DNA of 35,767 nucleotides, from positions 1 through 35,767 of the forward strand of contig JAGBTV010000015.1 of the NCBI GenBank assembly GCA_017631155.1, written 5' to 3'. Numbering within the stretch: the stretch's first letter is position 1; each line of letters starts with the position of its first letter. This document shows positions 15,541 through 24,327 of the stretch, one piece after another. The notes beneath the pieces are model-generated. The model was not told the DNA's origin and made no database searches. It worked only from the letters and a program-made list of their open reading frames with translations. Both the position numbers and the translations under genes were made by a program. Source of the DNA: Oscillospiraceae bacterium. GTDB lineage: Bacteria; Bacillota; Clostridia; Oscillospirales; Oscillospiraceae.

Positions 15541-15845
15541 GTTTCATCCCTCCTAGGGATCAGATTCATGGAGTATCGGTTGATGATATCCACCACCACC
15601 TGATTCAGTTTGTCGGTATCGATGGACACAGAGCGGTTGTCGTACATCTGAATGCACAAAGCGCATACCGCCACGGTGACATCCTGATGTTCATCCATCT
15701 GTTCTGTTGTCATTCCGGCGTGTTGCATCATGTATTCTTTTGCCGCAGGCAGAAACAAGGTCTCCAGCAATTCCGCATCCTCGGCATCACTGTCAACCTT
15801 GCCATAGAGTGTGATTGTTTCTTTTGTCAGTTCACTGACTTTCAT
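15537..15845 (-). CDS. Head-tail connector (gp6-like adaptor)
   Basis: The product has 102 residues, mostly helical, with LFLPAAKEYMMQHAGMT and a VTVAVCALCIQMYDNRS helix as in gp6-type adaptors that bind under the portal. GGAGG is followed by the ATG at 15845. It begins 77 bases after the capsid gene, with two strong hairpins in that gap. Confidence 0.85.
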   Translation of the reverse strand: MKVSELTKETITLYGKVDSDAEDAELLETLFLPAAKEYMMQHAGMTTEQMDEHQDVTVAVCALCIQMYDNRSVSIDTDKLNQVVVDIINRYSMNLIPRRDET

Positions 15846-15860
15846 GGGAAAGCCTCCTTT

Positions 15861-15917
15861 CAAATTCCCATGCGTTTGGGAATTTGCAATAAGGGGTGCG
15901 TTTGCACCCCTTATTGC
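15861..15917 (-). promoter_or_regulatory. Two adjacent hairpins between capsid and connector genes
   Basis: The first is a perfect 10-bp inverted repeat (15861-15870 with 15877-15886, loop 6). The second is a perfect 14-bp repeat (15886-15899 with 15904-15917, loop 4). They share base 15886. Neither has a T-run, so partial termination or mRNA processing and stabilisation is more likely than full termination. This would raise capsid mRNA relative to downstream genes. Confidence 0.7.
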
Positions 15918-15922
15918 TCAAA

Positions 15923-17059
15923 TTAGGCCATTACCAGTTTGGAGATCTTCTGGGTATGCTCAACCTTGGCATCTGCGGAGATCCAACCCACAACGCCAAT
16001 GGCGTGCTGAGTGGCATACTTCTCGCGCAGAACCTGAATGTTGGCATCCTCGGCAATCTTCAGTGCCAGGCCGGACATATCACCATAGAAAATAGCGGTG
16101 TTGCCGGTGGCCATGTCCTTCATGTTCTCAGAAACATAGACATCCTTGCCCAGCAGAGTGTAACCCCACTTGGCGGTAACATCCCGGTTCAGCAGGAAAT
16201 TGCCGTCATTGTCCTTCAGCTTGCGGATTGCTTTCCGGGTCTTGCGGGACATGATCCAGATAGCATCCTTCTGGAAGATGTCGGGAACCTCTTCCTGCAC
16301 ATCGATCAACTCGTCCGCAGTAACCTTTTCGGCATTGGCAGCAGTGACCTTCTGGGTAACGCCCTTGTCCAGGCCTTCGATCTTCTCGTCGGTGCCATAG
16401 AGCAGTTCCTTCTCCAGCCATCTTGCGATTGCCTCGGCCATCTTGCGGACCACATAAGAGGTCAGATCGAAGTTAGCCTTCTTGATCAGGCTGCGGGAGA
16501 CCTTCGTCAATGCACCGGCCAGGAAGTCCTTCAATTCCACAGACAGGAACTTGCCGGACTTGGATTCCAGTTCAGTGAACTCGTCTGCGTAGGTCACAGT
16601 GATGCTCTGAGACTCCTCATCATACTTGGGAATCACCAGATTGCCCGCCACGTTATAGCGGCTGGCCTGCGCAGCCAAGGGGCTGATGTCATAGACCTTC
16701 TCGATGATCTTCTTGGTTACAGTGGTGGGGATCACAGCGCCGTTGTCGCCCTGGGTCATATTGACCTCGGCACGGGTCTCAACCACACCGCGAATGTAAT
16801 TGGCAAAAGCACGAGACTCCTGCTCTTCGGTCTTCTTCTCGGCATCATCCTTGGAATCAGGCTCTTCCTCGGTGGCACCGGCTTCCTCGCGGCGCTTAGC
16901 CGCATTGATGGTCTCCAGCAGTTCCTTTGCAGATGCTTCCAGAGCATCAAACTTTTCCTTTTCTTCCTCGGTGAAGGGCCGGCCTTCATCCTTTGCCTTC
17001 TGCAGCAGATCATCCATCTCCTGCAGCTTCTGGTTGCGGGTTTCGATCAGTTTCTTCAT
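15923..17059 (-). CDS. Major capsid protein, HK97 fold
   Basis: The product has 378 residues. The first about 100 residues form a Glu/Lys-rich coiled coil, the delta scaffold domain removed by the protease, ending near a QESRAFANYIRG segment. The remainder has HK97 features including GDNGAVIPTTVTKKII and the KDVYVSENM region near the C-terminus. It forms the icosahedral head. The ATG at 17059 has GGAGG and lies directly after the protease gene. Confidence 0.95.
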   Translation of the reverse strand: MKKLIETRNQKLQEMDDLLQKAKDEGRPFTEEEKEKFDALEASAKELLETINAAKRREEAGATEEEPDSKDDAEKKTEEQESRAFANYIRGVVETRAEVNMTQGDNGAVIPTTVTKKIIEKVYDISPLAAQASRYNVAGNLVIPKYDEESQSITVTYADEFTELESKSGKFLSVELKDFLAGALTKVSRSLIKKANFDLTSYVVRKMAEAIARWLEKELLYGTDEKIEGLDKGVTQKVTAANAEKVTADELIDVQEEVPDIFQKDAIWIMSRKTRKAIRKLKDNDGNFLLNRDVTAKWGYTLLGKDVYVSENMKDMATGNTAIFYGDMSGLALKIAEDANIQVLREKYATQHAIGVVGWISADAKVEHTQKISKLVMA

Positions 17060-17062
17060 TTG

Positions 17063-17632
17063 TTATTCCTCCAATTTTAATCTTTTGATTCGATATGCGG
17101 CCAAATCGGTCGCAGGATCGGTGTTGTGTACTTCCGGTGCATCCTCGATGCTCCGGAGCTCGGAAGCGGCGCCTTCGCTGCGCGCTTCAATGCTGGTAGC
17201 GATGTACGCCGGTGCGATGGTGAGGACGGACACCTCTGCAAGATCAATGTCCCGCAGGGTGCGCTTGCGGACTTCCGTGCCTTCCTGCTGCTCATAACAG
17301 GGGGCTCGGTCACTGAATCCGAATGACCAGCCTGTGAGATGGCCGGCACGTGCTTCGCGCACAGTTTCTGCATCTGCAACTGTCGCTTCCGCATATAGGC
17401 CTACAGCATCTTCCCGAAGCTTCAAATTTCCTTCCGCCACGGAGCCGATATCCCTACCATGGTTCAGTTTCAGAAAGACATTTGCTGCACGGTCAAGAGC
17501 CCTCTGGAACACCCCTGATTCTGCGCGTTCCACAAAAGGACCCTCTTGCCCTTGCAGCACCTTGGAATCCCGTTCCACCGCGTTGACATAGCCGCTGATG
17601 CATACCGCATCACCTCTGATTTCCACTTTCAT
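17063..17632 (-). CDS. Prohead protease (HK97 family)
   Basis: The product has 189 residues. The U35-type signature is visible: LNHGRDIGSVAEG with the likely catalytic His, then HLTGWSFGFSD with the likely Ser, and RDIDLAEVSVLTIAP. It cuts the scaffold domain from the capsid protein during maturation. It overlaps the end of the portal gene by 23 bases and has GGAGG before the ATG. Confidence 0.93.
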   Translation of the reverse strand: MKVEIRGDAVCISGYVNAVERDSKVLQGQEGPFVERAESGVFQRALDRAANVFLKLNHGRDIGSVAEGNLKLREDAVGLYAEATVADAETVREARAGHLTGWSFGFSDRAPCYEQQEGTEVRKRTLRDIDLAEVSVLTIAPAYIATSIEARSEGAASELRSIEDAPEVHNTDPATDLAAYRIKRLKLEE

Positions 17633-18893
17633 TGTCTTCGCCTCCTTCCTCGTTTTTTGTCTCCACAGCTGCCATTTTTACAGCCTCGCCGGTATTCGGC
17701 ACAAAGAACTTCTGGCTGTTAATGTCGTATACTATGTCACCTAGGGACATAGAAACCACATCCAACCCAGGAATCGGCTTAAATTTCTCCTTGTACCTGA
17801 TCTCGTTCTTCGACAGCCAGCCGGCGCGACAGGCAGCGGTGTAAGCGTTATAACGTTTAAGCATGTCGCCGCTCTCTAGGTCGCGGATATCACACGCGAA
17901 GTGCATAGATCCCTTTTCAGATTCCAGCAGCAGAGAACGGTTGATTGCCTTATCAAAGTGGTTAAGCAAGGGAAGAACAGCAGTTTTCAACGCCTGTGAA
18001 AATTCTTCCTGACTGGCTTTTCCCGTCACGATGGACACAGGTAGCGTAAACAAAGAGCATATCTCCTCACGGTTTCGCTCCTTGTTTTCAGCCAACTGCA
18101 TTTCCACAGAAGTAGCTTGTGCTGGGGTAAAGGAAACACCTTTGTTCAGCACCGTCACGCCATCATAGGTATTGCCGTACATCTTCTCGAAGGAGTCCTT
18201 CAGGGTGGTCAATGCATCATCGCTCAATTTGTGATCCGACTGCAGGAAGCCCCGTTTGTTGCCACCGGCACGGACAATGGCGTTTTCGAACTCGATATAG
18301 TTCAGGCCCAACGCAAGCTGCATGCGCGCCTTCTCCAGCAAACCTTCTCCACGGACTCCATTGCGGGTATTGCGTGCCATATGGATGAATTGATACGGAT
18401 AATAGGCTTTGCCATGAATGTGTATCACCGCTGATTTGAAGATTGGATCTTCATTTGTGGATACAGAAACCGCCTCATCGTCCACATAGTGCAGACTCTT
18501 AAGGCGGTTCAAATTCATATTTTGATAAGCCCACGCCCGGCCACGGAGAAAGTAATCGATGAAAAATGCCTTTTTCCATTCCGGGCCGGTCAACAGATCT
18601 CCCGTATCATCGTTCAAAATGCTCAAGCGCGGATCGTCTGTGACCTCAACTTCCTTCTCCTCTCCGGTTCGGTATAGCTTCACTTGGACAGATGCCGCAA
18701 TGCCACAAATGAATTCGAGGCATCCTGCAAGCGCAGGGATTCCCATAGCCTCATCCCTTGAGACAACACGATTGGCCGCAAGTCCCTTAAAGAGTGCCTC
18801 CAGTACGCCATCCATTTCCAGCATCTGCTCAGCGCGTTCTTCGGGTGCGGCGCGGATCTCCTGCGTTTTTTCCTTCTTTTTGAACAATCCCAT
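17610..18893 (-). CDS. Portal protein (HK97 family)
   Basis: The product has 427 residues. It begins MGLFKKKEK and contains GIPALAGCLEFICGIAASVQVKLY, a stem-like region and EICSLFTLPVSIVTG, all typical of HK97-type portals that form the dodecameric DNA channel. AGGAGG lies seven bases before the ATG at 18893, while an ATG six bases further upstream would be too close. It sits between large terminase and protease. Confidence 0.95.
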   Translation of the reverse strand: MGLFKKKEKTQEIRAAPEERAEQMLEMDGVLEALFKGLAANRVVSRDEAMGIPALAGCLEFICGIAASVQVKLYRTGEEKEVEVTDDPRLSILNDDTGDLLTGPEWKKAFFIDYFLRGRAWAYQNMNLNRLKSLHYVDDEAVSVSTNEDPIFKSAVIHIHGKAYYPYQFIHMARNTRNGVRGEGLLEKARMQLALGLNYIEFENAIVRAGGNKRGFLQSDHKLSDDALTTLKDSFEKMYGNTYDGVTVLNKGVSFTPAQATSVEMQLAENKERNREEICSLFTLPVSIVTGKASQEEFSQALKTAVLPLLNHFDKAINRSLLLESEKGSMHFACDIRDLESGDMLKRYNAYTAACRAGWLSKNEIRYKEKFKPIPGLDVVSMSLGDIVYDINSQKFFVPNTGEAVKMAAVETKNEEGGEDNESGNQR

Positions 18894-18904
18894 TTTCATT
18901 CCTC

Positions 18905-20638
18905 CTAGATGCTCTGTACAACCCAATCCATTGACTCACCGAAATACTCATTCTGCTGCAACAGGTACATTGCATTGATCAGAGCTACGACCATATCGAC
19001 TTTGCCGTTTGATCGTTTTTTATTTACATATCTGTTGTGATTGGTGTCAAACGTACACCGGGCATTTTCGAAATTGATCTCCAAAAGTTGATTCTCTTCA
19101 TAACGGAATTTCCCCTCCATGATCAGCTCATAAAGTAGCTTGGTTGGTGGGTGCAGTGTATCCGAATGCTGGCGGACAATTACTGTTGGATAACCTTCAT
19201 GTTTGGGTCTTAAATTTGTAGCTTCCCGGCCTCGCTCCCATTTTTGGGCGCTGGACATAGCATTGAATCGGTCATATGCAATTCCCGCCACGGTTACACC
19301 ATACATTTCTTCGATATCGAATACAAAATCTTCGATCACACCGTAATCTACAATTTGACCGCCACAAGCGATGCACTTCATTGCATCGATAAAACGGCGG
19401 TAATCAACATGCTCCGCAGCATTCTTTTCTTCTATGCGATCTTCCGGAATGAACGCAATCGCCTCTCCCCACACTTCATCGCTGCGCCCCATTCCCGCCA
19501 TGGCAACCGAACAGTTATCATTGCTCATAGAAAGGTCAACGCCCAGGTAAACCTGCATGCCGGTCCAATCCAGTTTCTCTTCTGCTTTGCAGGCCCGCAC
19601 CGCATCAATTGCGATGTACGCCTCTGTGCCGATTCCCTGATAAGTGATGTTACAGTGCTTACAAAGAAAGTTCTCCCGTTCAGCCTCTACCTCGATGGCC
19701 CGGCAGCGCTTCTTTAGCAGATCTTCCCATATTTCCGGAATCTCCATGGCCGCCGGATTCGCATGCTTCAATACGGTATCGTCGGTCATCCATTCCTTGG
19801 GATTATCCGGTTCAAACAAAAGCGCAAAAACTGTCTTATCCTGGATCACGCCATCGAGCACGCGCTTGACGTAATTGACCTCGTCCTCAAAGGGATTCTG
19901 CGTGTTGGGATACTTGGTAGATATGACCACACCCAACTTATTGCGGATTGTCAATTGGCCGGAGCGCATAGCCTGTATGGCGTATGGGTTAGGCAGCGCC
20001 CCCGCTTCATCTACTAAGAACGCAGACGGAAGGCGTCCGTCCAATCGGCTGTTGGAGTAGTTCAGCGGAATATAAAGAATATCCTTTGGCTTGAATGTGA
20101 TGTCATTAAGCCGGATTTTGAAATGCCGTTCCGGTTCTTCCTCCGGCCGCAGAGCCGGGCTCGCCTTAATGATTTCCTCAATGGCGGATTTCACTTCACG
20201 AGATAATGTGCCATCCGGTGCAACAGAGAAGAACTTGGAAAACTTAGGTTCCAAGAAAAACAGCAGTAAGAACAAAACGGCAATGGTGTATGTTTTGAAG
20301 TTCTTTCGGGCGATCTCCAAAACAGCCGTTTCATATCTGCGCCGTTTGCGTTCCTCTCGGTATACCACACACAGCGTGGCGATATAAAAAAGCCACTGAT
20401 ATCCGACCGATGCAGCATAAATGCTTTGCCCGGCCTTCAGGCCCTTGGGCATCACCATCAATTTCAGTAGCTTGTCTATTTTTTTTACGGTTTTTAGGTT
20501 GATGCAAAACTCTGGATCTTGATCATCCGCGATCCTTTTGAACTCCCGCGCCTGCAAGCAGACATATCGGGGAGCGCAGATTTCTCCAGAAACAACTTTG
20601 GCGGCGTATTGATAACTGGGATGTGACTTAATCTCCAT
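18905..20638 (-). CDS. terL: Terminase large subunit
   Basis: The product has 577 residues. The ATPase part shows a variant Walker A (ARKNFKT, about 110-116), Walker B (SAFLVDEA with Asp210 and Glu211) and a coupling SSTKYP-like motif. The nuclease part begins with LGVDLS (Asp368) and ends near DMVVALINAM. It drives DNA packaging and cuts the genome. The chosen ATG at 20638 overlaps the small-subunit stop. A GTG three codons upstream is possible. Confidence 0.95.
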   Translation of the reverse strand: MEIKSHPSYQYAAKVVSGEICAPRYVCLQAREFKRIADDQDPEFCINLKTVKKIDKLLKLMVMPKGLKAGQSIYAASVGYQWLFYIATLCVVYREERKRRRYETAVLEIARKNFKTYTIAVLFLLLFFLEPKFSKFFSVAPDGTLSREVKSAIEEIIKASPALRPEEEPERHFKIRLNDITFKPKDILYIPLNYSNSRLDGRLPSAFLVDEAGALPNPYAIQAMRSGQLTIRNKLGVVISTKYPNTQNPFEDEVNYVKRVLDGVIQDKTVFALLFEPDNPKEWMTDDTVLKHANPAAMEIPEIWEDLLKKRCRAIEVEAERENFLCKHCNITYQGIGTEAYIAIDAVRACKAEEKLDWTGMQVYLGVDLSMSNDNCSVAMAGMGRSDEVWGEAIAFIPEDRIEEKNAAEHVDYRRFIDAMKCIACGGQIVDYGVIEDFVFDIEEMYGVTVAGIAYDRFNAMSSAQKWERGREATNLRPKHEGYPTVIVRQHSDTLHPPTKLLYELIMEGKFRYEENQLLEINFENARCTFDTNHNRYVNKKRSNGKVDMVVALINAMYLLQQNEYFGESMDWVVQSI

Positions 20639-21095
20639 CGTCTTCACCGCCTAGCATTGCCGCCAGAGGGTCATTTTCCTTTGCTTTATTGGATGCCGCC
20701 ACGATTCCCAGTTTTGCACGAGCCTGTGGAGATAATCCCAATTCATTGCAACCTTGGCGAAAATCGGACCAATACTTTCCTCGGACAGCCGCGGTATCCT
20801 TGTCCATCATCAAAGACGGATTTTTATTGACTTTCAGGTCGATCTCCGCGATGCGATCAGCCGCCACAGCGGTGGCTGTCAACACATAGGCATCCAGCTC
20901 CCCGAGCACGCCGGCATCGGAGAGAATTTTGCGGATGGTGTTGAAGATTTTTTTCTGATTTTTGGTCAATTCATAGGCCGGTTTTACGTTCCTAGACTGG
21001 CCTTTCAGCTTATTTTCTGCGGTTTTTCGGTCGTTTTTTTCCTGTTTTCCGATCTTGCCGGTACCGGCCTGGGCCGGCTTCGCAGGTCGTCCCAT
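20628..21095 (-). CDS. terS: Terminase small subunit (P27 family)
   Basis: The product has 155 residues: a Gly/Lys-rich N-terminus (MGRPAKPAQ), helical DNA-binding region (YELTKNQKKIFNTIRKILSD), and the C-terminal LGLSPQARAKLGI motif characteristic of P27-type small terminases. It recognises the packaging site. An adjacent GTG at 21098 has slightly better spacing to AAGGAG, so the start is uncertain by one codon. Confidence 0.93.
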   Translation of the reverse strand: MGRPAKPAQAGTGKIGKQEKNDRKTAENKLKGQSRNVKPAYELTKNQKKIFNTIRKILSDAGVLGELDAYVLTATAVAADRIAEIDLKVNKNPSLMMDKDTAAVRGKYWSDFRQGCNELGLSPQARAKLGIVAASNKAKENDPLAAMLGGEDDGD

Positions 21096-21099
21096 CACT

Positions 21100-21297
21100 C
21101 TTCAACTCCTTCCGTAAAATACTTTGTATTTTAACTCTTTGAACCCTCATCCCCGCTAATCAGTTTTTGGCGGGTGTGTCTGAATGTTTCTTGAAAAAAT
21201 TATTTCTGGCACTTGCCTTTTTTTGAGCGGCACGGTGGGTGTCCAGTAAAGCCCTCTCCCCCTGGTAGAGAGCCCCCGGGGGGTATCCCTGCGCCCC
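21100..21297. other. Intergenic region between HNH and terS: candidate cos site
   Basis: About 200 bases without a gene. The part near HNH is GC-rich with the palindrome CCCCCGGGGGG (about 21274-21284) followed by TATCCC, and a further GC-rich block at 21215-21265. HNH genes beside HK97-type terminases are known to be needed for cos cleavage, so the cohesive-end site is expected here. The part near terS is AT-rich leader. The exact cut cannot be placed. Confidence 0.5.
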
Positions 21298-21669
21298 TCA
21301 ATCCGGCAGCCCCGGCACCGTCATCGCCAGTTCGTGGAGTACCTGTCGATCATGCAGTCCTGCATCCGCTTCTTTGTGGTGTTGATCGCATAGTGTGATG
21401 CACCAATCCGGATCAGCAGCGTGCTCCATGGACTCTTCCAGCGGTACAATGTGATGCGTGGACAAGCTATGCGGCATCAGATTTCCTGCAGCTAGGCAAA
21501 GCCGGCACAGGTGCAAATCTCTTGTGTTCACATCCTGTCTTGTTCGTTTCCAAAGTCCTGTGTTTCGGAAGCGCTGTGCCCTGGTATTCTTACGATGCGG
21601 CTGTGGCTTCATTGGGCATGTGTAATTTATCGGATGAATCCTGCCGCACCACTTACATGACTTCTGCAC
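21298..21669 (-). CDS. HNH endonuclease (packaging-associated)
   Basis: The product has 123 residues. Zinc-binding pairs (CKWCG, CRLC and CDQHH) and the core LSTHHIVPLEES followed by DWCITLCDQHHKEAD define an HNH nuclease of the type encoded next to terminase genes. These work with the terminase in cos cleavage. The start is a GTG at 21669 with an AGAGGTGA site. Confidence 0.93.
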   Translation of the reverse strand: MQKSCKWCGRIHPINYTCPMKPQPHRKNTRAQRFRNTGLWKRTRQDVNTRDLHLCRLCLAAGNLMPHSLSTHHIVPLEESMEHAADPDWCITLCDQHHKEADAGLHDRQVLHELAMTVPGLPD

Positions 21670-21753
21670 GTTCTCACCTCTGGGTATAAAAATACCGCCA
21701 TAGGTAATCCCATGACGGTTTGGATATTAGAAAAGGGCACATTGCTGCGCCCT

Positions 21754-21824
21754 TTGAGGCATTGGGATTCGGACCCAAAAAATGCTCAGTTTGAGCCGTT
21801 TTACCAGGCTTAAACTATACCCCT
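21754..21824 (-). tRNA. tRNA-like element with collapsed anticodon loop (pseudo-tRNA)
   Basis: Minus-strand sense reads as tRNA arms in correct order. The acceptor strands (21824-21818 with 21761-21755) pair at six of seven positions. The linker TA is followed by a D-arm GTTT/AAAC with a 10-base loop containing GG. An anticodon stem GCTCA/TGAGC has only three bases (AAC) in place of a 7-base loop. There is a 5-base variable loop, then a T-arm TTGGG/CCCAA with loop TCCGAAT. CCA is not encoded. Without an anticodon it cannot decode. The changed T55 (C) also suggests decay or a mimic role. Its 5' end overlaps the stop codon of the 126-residue gene. Confidence 0.55.
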
Positions 21825-22195
21825 TTGTGATTATGCCATAGTCTTTTCACCTTTTCAAGTATTTTCTTATCATCATCACTTAAAGGTTCATGGTCTGCAA
21901 CACCTTTGTCATTATGGAGGTAACCATTATGAACATGCCATTTGTTGTTACGCTTATCCCGCTCAATAACATGATTGCGCTTATTGTTCTCATCGAAAAA
22001 GACTATTCGCAGTAAATCATTGCCGCCAACCTCAACATAAACACGCCCCTCAGTCATGGTCTCCATTAGTGTTTCAGATTGTCGTTTAACTTTATTGACA
22101 AATTTGATATTTCCATCTTGTAACACTGTATGGTATTGCGTGCCATATTTATTTCCGTCTTTTGACATTCCGCTTGACGCCCCTCTACCACCCAT
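21815..22195 (-). CDS. Small phage protein downstream of DUF4417, unknown function
   Basis: The product has 126 residues. It starts MGGRGASSGM, a Gly/Ser-rich opening I associate with small Clostridia phage proteins, followed by a beta-rich part (NLLRIVFFDENNKR-like) and a basic C-terminus. GGGAGGTG lies seven bases before the ATG at 22195. It overlaps the DUF4417 gene by 11 bases, so the two are coupled. The stop TAG lies within the tRNA-like element. Confidence 0.75.
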   Translation of the reverse strand: MGGRGASSGMSKDGNKYGTQYHTVLQDGNIKFVNKVKRQSETLMETMTEGRVYVEVGGNDLLRIVFFDENNKRNHVIERDKRNNKWHVHNGYLHNDKGVADHEPLSDDDKKILEKVKRLWHNHKGV

Positions 22196-22943
22196 CGCAT
22201 AACACCTCCCGTAATTCTTCAGAGAATGATCTGACCCGGACGATGTTGCATTTGCATTCCTCCGGCACTTGCCCATAGAACAGAATAGACTGCGGCCGTA
22301 GTTTGTCCACCATAGCCTCATATCCATCCAGGAATATGCGTCGGCGCTCTGTGCTGTTCTGTGTACCAACGGATGATATAGCAACCACGGCACCCACAGG
22401 CTCGCCATCAAAACACCAGGAGAAACTTTCCCGGGTGCTCCAGCTGATGGTTGGGATCACCGTCACGCCCATAGATTGCCAATAAGCCCCAAGCCAATGC
22501 TTACGGTAGTGGTTGTATATTTGCAGCGCCATAGGCATGTCCGTATAGGTGGAAAAATCCGGAGAACACACAGATCTGAAGCGCTGGATGATCGGCAGGT
22601 ATCTGTCCGGTTGATTCCAGCAGCGGGTAAATTGGTAGTCATCCACGAAGAAATGCAACCCTTTGTCTTCAGGATGTTTCTCCGTTTTGGCATAGTTGAA
22701 TGATCGCCACTCACCAGGAAGCGGCGATGTCACCGGATGAATTTGTGGAATGTTGTATGTACCAACACCGGGAAAGATAGCCTTCTCAAGATTTTCTAAT
22801 CCCTTGAACATTGCCTTCCCCTTTTCTTTTGTGCCCCAAACCCACCCTCCAGCTTGGTTATCGCCGGAACCCACAGGGAAATTCCTCATTTTAGGGAGTC
22901 CATTGCCCTGTTTCCATTTTTCTTCACTAACAAGATAGCACAT
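22185..22943 (-). CDS. DUF4417 protein
   Basis: The product has 252 residues. The core HFFVDDYQFTRCWNQPDRYL, a central MPMALQIYNHYRKHWLG helix and GVTVIPTISWSTRES are the pattern of DUF4417 proteins, which are widespread in phages and mobile elements of gut Bacillota and have no established function. The ATG at 22943 lies 25 bases after the preceding gene. Confidence 0.8.
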   Translation of the reverse strand: MCYLVSEEKWKQGNGLPKMRNFPVGSGDNQAGGWVWGTKEKGKAMFKGLENLEKAIFPGVGTYNIPQIHPVTSPLPGEWRSFNYAKTEKHPEDKGLHFFVDDYQFTRCWNQPDRYLPIIQRFRSVCSPDFSTYTDMPMALQIYNHYRKHWLGAYWQSMGVTVIPTISWSTRESFSWCFDGEPVGAVVAISSVGTQNSTERRRIFLDGYEAMVDKLRPQSILFYGQVPEECKCNIVRVRSFSEELREVLCDGW

Positions 22944-22968
22944 TTATTTGGCTCTGGGAGTCCAGTTT

Positions 22969-23412
22969 TTATTTCGGTGCATCTTTTTTGAATTCTGCTA
23001 TGTATTCTTCCTCACTCAGGAATCCGTACATATATCCCACCAACAGTATGAATTGCCAGCGATATCTTCTTGCGGTTCTGTCGGATATATTCAGCCGTGT
23101 TGCTGCGGTACGGATGCCGTAGCCTTTCCATAGTGTTATTTTCACTACTTCCATCCGCAATTTAGGTTCAGTCATTCCTTTCGCCCTTTTTATTGCGCGT
23201 TCTACTGCATCAAACTCCCTTTGATCCTGCGGCTTCAGCTGTTTAAGAGCAATTCCCTCTGTTGTCCTTGATGCGGTATGGCCACCCGGCATTCCGTTAA
23301 GGTTAGCTGTAATCTTATGCTCATGCAGTTCTTTGAGTTCTTTTTGCCGGTGAGGATAATCTCGAATCATTGCCAACGCAAATCCCCACCAGTTATATCT
23401 TGGCTTGCTCAT
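22969..23412 (-). CDS. Putative phage transcriptional regulator (sigma-70 region 4-like HTH)
   Basis: The product has 147 residues. The N-terminus has YNWWGFALAMIRDYP. The C-terminal half carries a probable helix-turn-helix (GIRTAATRLNISDRTARRYRWQF), similar to region-4-like phage regulators such as ArpU/RinA types that activate late genes. It lies upstream of the packaging and structural genes, which supports a late-activator role by inference. AAGGAGG precedes the ATG. Confidence 0.65.
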   Translation of the reverse strand: MSKPRYNWWGFALAMIRDYPHRQKELKELHEHKITANLNGMPGGHTASRTTEGIALKQLKPQDQREFDAVERAIKRAKGMTEPKLRMEVVKITLWKGYGIRTAATRLNISDRTARRYRWQFILLVGYMYGFLSEEEYIAEFKKDAPK

Positions 23413-23483
23413 CCCCCTACCTCCTTCTGTTAGGCATTTCGTTTCAAAACTTTACACATCTACAAGGCTTATTCTTTCCGGTT

Positions 23484-24248
23484 CTATGCCCGGTTTGTTC
23501 CGCCACCCGAACGGTGTGTATCCTTTGGTGGCTCTACTATATATTTAAAATACCAATATCCGTATTTGTTCCCCTGAACCTCTACAAGCTTGTATCCCTT
23601 TGGCGGCTGAGGTGGCCGCTTTGCTGAATACCCGCCGTAGATCTTCACTTCCGTTGGATCCTCTTTTTCGGGCTTGCGGATCTTGCCGATGTGCATCCAA
23701 TGATGTCCGCCTTGCTCCGGCGTCCAGTGCTCAAAGAGGTAATTAGCCAAGGCTGTATAATCCCGACCATGGTCTACGCCGTCATAGTAATTGTGTTCCC
23801 GGAGGTTGCTGATCCGCTTAATGCTACCATATTTCCATTTACCGTCTATAACCTCTTTCGGGATTCCCTGTGAAACCATGTGGAAGTGAATACGGTGCGT
23901 GGTCTTGCCTTTACCCATATATAAATACGCCACGGCATCAGGATAGGCATATTGGAGGGTACGGAGGAAGTTCCGTGCAACGCGTTTGGCATCTTTAAAA
24001 GTATGTAATTCGCAATCATCATCGAATGTCAACGTGGAAAACAGGGACTCCGGCGAGAACTGATTGTTGAAGCTGCGCGCGTGGTTCCTTTTTGCAATTT
24101 CCTCTCTGTGACGAATGCGCTCTTCCTTGTCTTTGAATCTTGGGCGAGGCTCATAGTTCTTTATGCTCTTCACATTGGAAGGCACATTATAGACATACTG
24201 CTCGCAAACAGCTCCGGAGAATATTCGCCTTTTCATTGTCTTTACCAT
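23484..24248 (-). CDS. HUH-family replication initiation protein
   Basis: The product has 254 residues. SLFSTLTFDDD, RVARNFLRTLQYAYPDAVAYLY and the HUH metal motif IHFHMV (His121, His123) are followed by KWKYGSIKRISNL and a YTALANYLFEHW segment with Tyr164 and Tyr170 as candidate nicking residues. This is the G2P/ORF2-type rolling-circle Rep pattern. The enzyme nicks one strand at an origin and stays linked to the 5' end. It is the only obvious replication protein in the genome. GGAGGG precedes the ATG at 24248. Confidence 0.85.
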   Translation of the reverse strand: MVKTMKRRIFSGAVCEQYVYNVPSNVKSIKNYEPRPRFKDKEERIRHREEIAKRNHARSFNNQFSPESLFSTLTFDDDCELHTFKDAKRVARNFLRTLQYAYPDAVAYLYMGKGKTTHRIHFHMVSQGIPKEVIDGKWKYGSIKRISNLREHNYYDGVDHGRDYTALANYLFEHWTPEQGGHHWMHIGKIRKPEKEDPTEVKIYGGYSAKRPPQPPKGYKLVEVQGNKYGYWYFKYIVEPPKDTHRSGGGTNRA

Positions 24249-24327
24249 TAAATTTTCCCTCCACTAATTTCTCACCGTCTCCGACCTAGGCCCAGTCTCC
24301 CGGGCCCATGGCGCAAACTGCGCGATA

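Noticed and set aside
15896..17080. 394-codon open frame on the + strand opposite the capsid gene
   Set aside because: It lies wholly antisense to a clear HK97 capsid gene, has no ribosome site, and its hydrophobic Leu/Gly composition is that of a reverse-complement shadow.
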